The position numbers were made by a program, and so were the translations under genes. Shown here one piece after another: positions 56,211 through 64,000 of a DNA stretch of 64,000 nt; positions within the stretch are counted from its first letter, which is position 1; each line of letters begins with the position of its first letter. Below the pieces are notes generated by a model that searched no databases, was not told where the DNA came from, and saw nothing but the letters and a program-made list of their open reading frames with translations. Source of the DNA: Dichomitus squalens LYAD-421 SS1 (lineage: Eukaryota > Basidiomycota > Agaricomycetes > Polyporales > Polyporaceae); the NCBI RefSeq assembly GCF_000275845.1, contig NW_006766890.1, positions 747,042 to 811,041 on the forward strand, read 5' to 3'.

Positions 56211-58354
56211 ATGCCCTACGTCGACCTCGTGTCCTCTGACGACTATGCGTCGGTATGGTACACGACCAACTCTGCTTCGCTCAACGTCAGCGGCTTCGAT
56301 CCCGAGAAGCCGACTCTGGTTCTGCTCCATTCCCTATTTCTCGACAACACTTGGCTCCATCCACAAATGGACGATCCGCGCCTGAACGCCAACTTCAACA
56401 TCATCACGTTCGACATACGCACCGCCGGCAAGTCCACGTTCAGACCGACAGGGCGTTTTGACCTCTGGGTGACGGCGGCCGACTTGGCGCATTGCTTCTA
56501 CGTGAGTTCCCATGTCAGACTGGGAGAAGATCGCCCTCGAGGTTGATCATGGCGAGAGCAGCACCTTCACCTTCCCCCTGCACACATCTTTGCTCCCGAG
56601 CTGTTCTCGTGGACGGCACTGCGTTTCGCTGCCCTGTGAGTATCTGTCATGCTGGTCATTGTGGGTCCCATCTAATGTGCTTGACAGTTTTCCGGAACTG
56701 TGCTTGAGTTTGACGCTCTGTAATGTGACCCCACAAACAGAGTACGTGTCTGATCTCCTCCCTATCACCGCGGATCCTCACACGGGAGATCCAGATTGAA
56801 GTCAATATTCGATGCATTCGAGGAGTTGTGCCATTTGTGGTGTTACGCGGAGGATTTGGAGTCATTTGAGACGGCGTGTAAGGAACTCGTGAACTGTTAT
56901 GCCATAGTGAGTCCAACAGTGAACCGGTCGCATTCCTGGATTTCGGATGATCGTACGTCCATGGCCAGGATGCACATCCAGATATGGTTGACGAGGTGCG
57001 TATCATGGCTTGGCTGATTCACATAGAAGAGTTGTGACAACTCCTCGTATGCCGCAATAGCTCATTGCCTTCTGGGCCGTAAACTACCCCCCTTTCCGAA
57101 GAACACGTGTGATCATGAACGCGAACCTTGTACTAAACGTAGGTGCAGCATCAGGGTCGATGCGCTAGACGACTGATATTCTTTGACTTTGACAGAGAAC
57201 TCCGATGACGGAGGAGGAGCTAGCGAACATCCGATGTCCAACACTGATAATCCAGGTCTATAGATGTTCTTATGTTTCAAGACGTCCGCTAACCGGTCAC
57301 CTAGGCTGAACGCAGTCAGTCACATCCAATGGAGTACGCACAACAGCTGCGACAGGCACTGGTCAACGTACCAAATGGCGCACAGCTTTTCACCGTCAAG
57401 GGTGAGCACCACATGTTCCTTGCCAGGCTTCCCACTCCTTCCTGACTCTTTCCCTGTGTACGGCCATAGCAACCCACGGTTACCTCTGCCTTCTCTCGTC
57501 ATCCATAGTCAACCAAGTTCTGAATAAGTTCCTGACTCGCCAACCCCCCGCGAGAAGCGACCTCGAGCCGCCTGAGATCCCCCTCCCGCAGCGCATGAGG
57601 ATGGCGCTTGAACAGCTCTCCGAGTACACGGACGACCCGAGCATAGCAGAGCGCGACCCTCATTCTCCTCTCTCGTTTTGCTGTGTGACGGAAGAAGTAC
57701 GCAAGAGCCAGGAAGAGCTTAACCGGATCTATTCGGAAGGGGAGAGCTCTGCTCTGTCTCCCCTGGCGCCAGATGGGCGCCCTCTGCGCAGGTACGTGCT
57801 CGTATTCCTCCCGCTGACGCGTACGTAAGTGGATGTGCTGTCGTCGGACCTCATGCCGCTTCTGGCGATGCCACACCCCTCCGGCAGAATGTGAATGATT
57901 TCAAGACGCTGATGTCCCCACCCGCTCGCTGCTTGCAGATACTCGGAGCGCAAGGACGAACACTGGCTCGAATCAAGCAACGACGGTTTTTCTTATACCA
58001 GTACGTTACACTCCCACCTGAGTGCAAGGGCGGTTTCCGTGACGATCGCTCACTTGTGTGACCCACTATCGTACGCATGGGTTTCCAGACATCAAGCAGA
58101 TGTCGGACCGGCTGGGTGACCAGTCGAAGGACAAGAAGAAACCCGGTCGCCGCCAACAGCTCCCCATAGAGCAAGAGACCCTCCTCCACATGCCCTCGGA
58201 GCCAGTCACGCAAGAGGTCCAGCAGGTCGCGCGCATTCGCCGCGCGACAGTCCTCCCACAGAGTACTGCAGACAAGCACGTCATCAAGGGCTCGATGGCG
58301 AAAGTCATTGCGTCTGGCACAGCGACAAGTTTGCAGCGTCGGCTCCTCCGGTAG
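56211..58354 (+). CDS. Alpha/beta-hydrolase-fold protein without GxSxG elbow
   Basis: Eleven exons: 56211-56501, 56562-56635, 56688-56741, 56795-56906, 56969-56995, 57061-57138, 57196-57255, 57305-57401, 57470-57791, 57939-58000 and 58089-58354, giving 480 aa. The fold is indicated by PTLVLLHSLFLDNTWLHPQM (strand 3 and oxyanion loop), FNIITFDIRTAGKS (strand 4), CPTLIIQAERS (strand 7) and TVKATHGYLCLLSS (C-terminal His). Where GxSxG is expected, after HLHLPPAH, the sequence is IFAPELFSWTALRFAALFPE. The nucleophile elbow is therefore not recognisable. About 170 extra, mostly hydrophilic residues follow the fold. No signal peptide. It may be non-catalytic or use another nucleophile. Confidence 0.85.
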
Positions 58355-59362
58355 CCCTTATTCTGGTGGACCCCGCCGTTTCGCTGCTGGTCGAGGGTCT
58401 CACGGTACATACAAGCGGTTACTTATTGCCACCAGACAGTGTTGTTTTGGACAACAACCCAGGCACGCACTCGTTTCCCGCCTCCCCCCCTTCGCCTCCC
58501 GCATCTTGCTTGCCCATCTTGACCTGGGCATCCTATCATTTACTTCACTGGCACCCCCTCCGCCGCCATGATCTCAAAAGGAGTACTGTGCGGGCCGCGG
58601 GGCGGAGTCCCCTGCATTATCCCACATTCCAATTCATCACGCTATATCTACTACATACATACCTACGCTAACGCTTCATCTTGTCACGATACCTGTAGAC
58701 TTGCGCGGGGCGCCCCGACGGCCTATAGAGACGGTGGCCGCCCCATATTCGGTACATATAACCCCCCTCCCAATACCGTCCACTGCTAGCCTCATTCGCT
58801 GCCACGGGTTCTTGACCATCTACATCGAGAGAATAGTGTTGCCATATACCACACGTCTCCCACAATGTCATGTATACTCTTGGATCCTCACACTCGAAGT
58901 CTGCCGCCATAGCGAAGCATTGTACGCAAGATGAGCGGATACAACGCAGAAGTGGACCAGCAAGCATATTGCCTTCGCGAGGGGCTCTGATACGTTCTAC
59001 ATGCTTTGCATTATTCGCATTGTTTCCTGCTTCTGCATGATATGCCGCCTACTTATATGCGCCACCGTAGGTAGTGTTGAATCTACGAAGGCAATCGTCT
59101 AAGCATTGTCTATCTATTGCACTCAATTTATGAACCGATATTTAAGCGACGCCGAAAACCCAATACAAGGTCCGTAGCAAAGCGATCAGGGTGCCTCATG
59201 GCCGTCACCGCGTCTATGCCGCTCAGCACGACACCAATAGAGAGAGGGGAAAATGGAGAGGAACCACTGATGCCCGATGATGTGTGGAAGAGTCCATGTC
59301 CGCATCACGATGTGCGTATCTCCGCCCACCAACCCAGACTTGTGCTTCCCGCCTCTGAGCTC
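58355..59362. other. Convergent intergenic region, no gene recognised
   Basis: About 1 kb between two stop codons. The first part may be 3' UTR of the hydrolase-fold gene. Nothing else can be supported. Confidence 0.4.
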
Positions 59363-61116
59363 TCACAGGCTACCCTCGATCATCTTCGCCTTGTAGTACC
59401 GCACCATCTCCTCTAGGCCCATGCGGACCGTCCAGCGCGGCTGCCAGTCCAGGACCTGCTTCGCGCGCGTCGTGTCCGGCCGGCGCTTCTGCGGGTCGTC
59501 TGCGGGCATAGGCTTGTAGACGATGTTCACGCGGCACACGGGCTCAACGCCGTCCTCGCGCTGGACCTTCTCGACGATCTCGCGGACGAGCTCGGCGAAG
59601 TCGCCGATGGTGAACTCGTCGCCGTTGCCGAGGTTCACGGGCCGGGTCTCATCCGAGTTCATGAGCGCGATGAGGCCGTCGACGAGGTCGTGGATGTACT
59701 GGAAGGAGCGCGTCTGCTTGCCGTCGCCGTAGACGGTCATGTCCTCGCCGCGGAGGGCCTGGACGATGAAGTTGGAGACGACGCGACCGTCGAAGGGGTT
59801 CACTTGGAAGCAGGTCAGTCGCTAGCGACTATAGCTGTAACATTGGTGACTTACTGCGGGGGCCTGTAGCGAAAGAACCATTCAATTAATGCCTTTGAAC
59901 TAGATGGGACTGGGAACGTACCGTAGGTGTTGAAGATACGGGCCACACGAATGTCGACGCCGTCTTGACGGTGGAAACCGTACGCCAAAGTTTCGGCGAC
60001 ACGCTTACCTTCGTCATAGCACGCACGGGGACCAATGGGGTTGACATGTCCCCAACTGCAACGAAATTAGGAACGCAGTGGGGTAATGGATCTAATACAC
60101 TTACTAGTCCTCGTGTTGCGGGTGTACCTCGGGGTCACCATACACCTCTGAGCGCATATACCGTCAGTGAAGCAAGATGAAACGGGACAGCTTTACATAC
60201 CAGATGTTGAGGAGATCAGGAAGCGCGCCTTGGTACGCTTTGCAAGACCAAGCATGTTCAGCGTGCCCATGAACGACGTCTTGATCGTCTTGACAGCGTT
60301 GAACTGGTAGTGGGGTGGGGAGGCTGGGCACGCAAGATGGTAGATCTCTGTCCGTCATTGCCCGTTAGCACTTGTGCTCCGCAATGGTTCATATGAGGTA
60401 GACGCACGGTCACACTCAATCATGAACGGCTCGACAACGTCGTGACGAACCATCTCGAAGTTGGGATGGCCGACCCAGTGGCTTACGGTCGTTTTGGAAC
60501 CCGTGAAGAAATTGTCAAGGACAGTGACTTCATGACCGAGGATCATGAGGCGGTCAACCAAGTGAGAGCCGACGAAGCCAGCACCGCCCGTGACGAGGAT
60601 ACGCTTTCGCTGGGAAGGGGGGAGAAGTTTGACGGGCGGGAAGCGGGAGAGGGTGGTGTAGGAGATGGACTGGGTATCGGGGTGGAAGATGGACTTGGAC
60701 TGGTAGGCAGCGTATGCTCCGGTGAACTTCGCATGCTCGATCTCCGTTTCCTCGACTTCGTCTTTCTCAGCGTGGGCGGTAACGACGTAGTGTGGGCGGA
60801 GGTAAAGGGAGCGGAGCACGTCCAGGGGGACTTCGCAGTCGAAGCCGAACCGCTGGAAACCGACGCTGGTTATGACATTGCCGTTCTTGTCGAGGGTGCG
60901 GATCTGGAAATCAGGCTGTGAGCGATGGGGAGCCTGCGCGTGCAGAAGGTGTTGTGTAGTATGGTTGGAGGTTGTAGGTGAAGTTGGTAGAAAATCAAAG
61001 CATCACAGCCGACAGAACGAGCCACGTCCCGCGTCAGATGACAAGCTTCAAAGAAAAAGCGCGGCGATTGGCGAAGCACATACCGGACTGATGGGGAGCG
61101 ACTCCTGGGCGGACAT
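59363..61116 (-). CDS. UXS1: UDP-glucuronic acid decarboxylase (UDP-xylose synthase)
   Basis: Converts UDP-glucuronate to UDP-xylose; an extended SDR enzyme of nucleotide-sugar metabolism. Exons: 61116-61084, 60903-60408, 60347-60201, 60147-60105, 60055-59922, 59863-59855 and 59802-59363, giving 433 aa. The NAD-binding [10 protein letters not shown] motif starts near residue 116. [20 protein letters not shown] is the UXS signature, and YDEGKR gives the catalytic Tyr-X3-Lys at about 253-257. [18 protein letters not shown] spans a 9-nt micro-exon. The substrate end contains [19 protein letters not shown]. The N-terminal 100 residues form an extension without the membrane anchor seen in animal UXS1, so a cytosolic form is likely. 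Bystin diverges from the same upstream region. Confidence 0.96.
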
Positions 61117-61455
61117 GATGGAGGTAGACAAGGAGCAGACACACGCACAGGCGGGTTTTATGTGCGCAACGGGGATAGAGGGCGGCAGGAGGAGATAGAG
61201 AGATGGAGCGAAGGCCGCAAACGCTGTGGGATATATGTAAACCGCACTGGACGCTGCCGGACGCGTCTGAGTCTGCGCTGAGCCCGAGTCGAAGTCCGAG
61301 ATCGATTCCAGGTCCTCTTCCGGCTCTTCCGTGCCGGCCCAGCGGGCCAATCATATCGAGATCCTGCAACTTTTCCTCCTTCTCCGCCAATTCTGCTGAC
61401 CGCTGCTTACTCTTTCTTCCCTTCACCCTCTCCAATATTCCCAACCTGACACACC
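61117..61455. promoter_or_regulatory. Shared upstream region of UXS1 and ENP1
   Basis: 339 bp between divergent start codons, pyrimidine-rich just before the ENP1 ATG. No clear TATA box. Confidence 0.4.
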
Positions 61456-63241
61456 ATGCCGAAAGCTCCCAAGCAGAACACAAAAGCGAAGCATGACCCA
61501 CTCCATGTCCAAATAGGCGAGGATGAAGTGCACGCGAAGTACGGCCGCATATCTCAGCCAGGGCGCCGCAGGAAATCAAAAGCACAGGACGACGACGACG
61601 ACGAGACCGGCGAAGTGAGCCCACCGCGTGCGCAGACATCTCGGTCCGGACTCTCATATATCACTCCCCAGGTTATTTTGGATCCCAAAACCTCGCGGCG
61701 CATCTTCGAGCTCGCCCGCGATCAGCAAGAGGAACTCGACGAGAAGGAGCTCGAGGACGAGGACGAGGACGACCGACCGGACCTATCTGCTCTCAGGGCG
61801 CCGGCCGCCGCCGATGACCTTGATGACCTGGACCAGTACGACAACGAGGACGTCGAGGAGATAGAAGAGATAGTGAGTAAGACTACTCTATTCGATTACG
61901 CAGTCTGCTGACGCCCTCCATCCAGGAAGTTGATGAAGATGACATGAAAGCGCTCGATGCAATGCTCCCCGCTAATGCGGGCGAGCGGAGAACCCTCGCG
62001 GACATTATCTTCTCTAAAATCGACAATTTCGAAGCAGGAAAGCCGGACGTCGCGCCAGAGAAACACCACGGTCCGTTCTATGCGCACGTTCCTTACTATG
62101 CATGCTGACGGTTTCCAGACCCTGACCGTATACCTGACCCCGCTGCCGGCTTGGACCCTAAGGTCGTCGAAGTCTACACAAAGCACGTACTGTACACATG
62201 CACATTATGACAAGGACTTATCCTGACAATGTCCCAGAGTCGGCCAGATGCTGACCCGGTATAAGTCCGGTCCTCTCCCCAAACCGTTCAAGATCATCCC
62301 CTCCCTCCCGCAATGGTCGCGCATACTCGCCCTCACCCACCCAGAGAACTGGTCGCCACAAGCATGTCACGCGGCAACGCGCATATTCATCTCGCAGATG
62401 AAGCCACCACAAGCGCGATTATTCCTGGAAGTTGTGTTGCTGGACGCCATACGGGAAGACATCCGCCTGACCCGTGAGGGCGCGCGCAAGAACAAGAATC
62501 ATCGCAAGCTCAACGTGCACTATTACGAGAGCTTAAAGCGCGCGATGTACAAGCCCGGAGCGGTTTTCAAGGGCATCGTCTTCCCATTGCTGCAGGTGAG
62601 TAGCCCCTACTACTTGCCAGATCATGCCTTCCTGAACGATTTCTGTGCGCGTTCAGACCGGCTGCACCCTGCAGGAGGCTGCAATCGTCGCGTCTGTGCT
62701 CGCCAAGGTCAAGATCCCCCTCGGCCACTCAGCCGCCGCGCTCATGCGGTTGGCGAACATGGACTACGCCGGTGAGCCGCATATATGCGCCCAGTCTGGC
62801 GGGCTACTGACAACACAAGGCACGTCTGACAGGCGCGAACTCGCTCTTCATCCGTGTCCTCCTGGACAAGAAGCACGCGCTCCCGTACAAGGTCGTCGAC
62901 GCGCTCGTCTTCCACTTCATCCGCCTCTCGAACACGTACAAGGCGCGCCGCGCCGGCGACGTGGAGAAGCTGCCTGTGCTCTGGCACCAGAGCTTGCTGG
63001 TGTTCTGCCAGAGGTGCGTCTTTCCACCCCGTTTCGTGGCCCTAGACGGTGCTGATCACGGTTACGATGTCTGTCTAGATATGCGTCTGACCTCACCCCG
63101 GACCAGAAGGACGCACTGCTGGACGTCATCCGCGCGAATCCGCACCCGCAGATTAGCCCTGAGGTCCGCAGGGAGATCGTTAACTCGGTGGAGCGTGGCG
63201 CTCCGCGGCCAGATGCCGACGGGGACGTCTCTATGGCATGA
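61456..63241 (+). CDS. ENP1: Bystin / essential nuclear protein 1
   Basis: Factor of 40S ribosomal subunit maturation, part of late 90S/pre-40S particles. Exons: 61456-61872, 61926-62070, 62119-62182, 62238-62595, 62657-62771, 62833-63013 and 63079-63241, giving 480 aa. The acidic, low-complexity N-terminus starts [19 protein letters not shown]. The bystin domain contains [95 protein letters not shown] and [19 protein letters not shown], all classic. The junction before VGQML needs a GC donor: exon 3 ends ACA AA and the intron begins GCACGT (62183). Confidence 0.96.
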
Positions 63242-63461
63242 CAAAAGTATGATATATCCTAGTATCAATTTCCGTGTTGTATCCCTATCATGATGCTGTT
63301 TGTACTATCTCGCGGTCCTCCGTTGCGGATACTTTGGATGTATCAAGTTGCTATGTTGTCCAGCCATCGCATGAACGCGGATGCGCATTATCCATGTGCT
63401 ACGTTACTTTTTCAAACGTGAGATCGACCGAAGCCGAAGCCGACCTACGAGACTTCTTTGG

Positions 63462-64000
63462 CTAATGTGCCCGCTTCCTCTTCTTTGGCCCCTTGTCATC
63501 CTTTGGCGCCGAGCGAATCGCCCCCAAGACGTCGCTCAAGTCCTTATCCGCAGCTGCACCCTCCTCTTCATCCTTGCGCTTCTTGCTCTTCTTCTCGCCA
63601 TCCTTCGTTTTCGACTTGGACTTGGACTCGACGTCTTCCTTGCCCTTGATCTTGTCGACGCTAGCTAGCTCGGCCTTCTTGACCTTCTTCCCGAGCGTCG
63701 CGTCGAACAGTGCGTCGATCTCGTTCTGCGGCCGCGAGCCCTTGGCCTTGCGCTTGCCTCCGCCGCCTCTGTCCGCGTCCGCGTCCGTTTTCTGCGCCGT
63801 CGCAGTTTCCGCTGGGACGTCTGCACCAGGTTCGGGCTTCTGGCCGAGGGATTTCGGTTGAGGCTGCCGCGAGGCAGCGGTGGGATTTGATGCGGATCCA
63901 GAGGCAGGGACGGGCTGCTTGGCGGTGGCCTGCATGCTCTTCCAGCGCTCGGGATCGCGCTGAAGCACGTGCAGGTTCAGGTTCCGCGCGAAGAACTTGC
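63462..64000 (-). CDS. Partial gene: basic, lysine-rich protein (C-terminal part)
   Basis: The reading frame runs from the right edge of the window to a stop at 63462; the N-terminus lies outside. At the edge it reads KFFARNLNLHVLQRDPERW, a helical, ordered-looking end of a domain. About 150 residues of charged low-complexity sequence follow, with KRKAKGSRPQNEIDALFDA, a VKKAELASVDK segment and a terminus KGPKKRKRAH. The short conserved-looking island IDALFDATLGKKVKKAEL is typical of small nucleolar or ribosome-biogenesis factors, and several basic clusters could act as nuclear localisation signals. I cannot name the family. Confidence 0.6.
   Translation of the reverse strand, partial: KFFARNLNLHVLQRDPERWKSMQATAKQPVPASGSASNPTAASRQPQPKSLGQKPEPGADVPAETATAQKTDADADRGGGGKRKAKGSRPQNEIDALFDATLGKKVKKAELASVDKIKGKEDVESKSKSKTKDGEKKSKKRKDEEEGAAADKDLSDVLGAIRSAPKDDKGPKKRKRAH

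Noticed and set aside
1..64000. CRISPR arrays, prophage, rRNA genes, toxin or secondary-metabolite clusters
   Set aside because: Looked for; no direct-repeat arrays, rRNA segments, PKS/NRPS/terpene synthase motifs or viral genes were seen in this eukaryotic window.

Overview
This window is nuclear DNA of a filamentous fungus, almost certainly a basidiomycete of the Agaricomycetes. Genes are dense, lie on both strands and are cut by many short (about 50-80 nt) introns with GT(R)NGT donors and CTNAC-like branch points. The proteins include a fungal Zn2Cys6 regulator, Pkr1, a DEP-RGS regulator, an Rds1-type ferritin-like secreted protein and a Srk1/Rck2-type kinase. UDP-glucuronate decarboxylase is also present, as expected in basidiomycetes. 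The exact genus cannot be read from the sequence. No prokaryotic, viral, CRISPR or biosynthetic-cluster signal was seen.

Layout. 1-13 kb, all minus strand: Zn2Cys6 factor, proteasome alpha-2, 1-Cys peroxiredoxin, Ssu72 CTD phosphatase with a long Pro/Gln-rich N-terminus, and a short-chain dehydrogenase. 13.3-14.1 kb: a 748-bp non-autonomous hAT-like element with an exact 8-bp target duplication. 14.3-15.1 kb: intron-containing tRNA-Ile(AAT) and RPL29. 15.3-23.4 kb: TFIIIC subunit 5, Pkr1, GINS subunit Psf3, a mitochondrial-looking hypothetical and the Srk1-like kinase. 24.5-30.1 kb: an Eaf elongation factor, a decayed tRNA-Ile, a weak hypothetical and an Rds1-like protein. 31.7-38.7 kb: serine carboxypeptidase diverging from NOP58, then CTU1/NCS6. 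39.4-47.6 kb: a degenerate PHD-like ORF, a very large nucleoporin (Nup120/Nup160), a small hypothetical and a cytochrome b5-like membrane protein. 48.8-54.9 kb: DEP-RGS protein with an apparent frameshift, then a largely empty 2.8-kb stretch and a coiled-coil hypothetical. 56.2-64 kb: an alpha/beta-hydrolase-fold protein without a recognisable nucleophile, UDP-glucuronate decarboxylase, bystin (ENP1) and the 3' part of a basic protein running off the edge.

The genes are mostly housekeeping genes (transcription, replication, ribosome biogenesis, tRNA modification, proteolysis, nuclear pore) and do not form one pathway. Several are arranged head to head and probably share promoters: TFIIIC5/PKR1, PSF3/hypothetical, carboxypeptidase/NOP58 and UXS/ENP1. 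I found no convincing new biological system. The most unusual signals are at the RNA level: an apparent AT-AC intron in the carboxypeptidase gene, two GC-AG introns, and micro-exons of 9, 11 and 12 nt. Exon boundaries were placed by hand from splice signals, reading frame and family conservation. In nearly every model they give an uninterrupted frame of the expected family length, but none is supported by transcript data.
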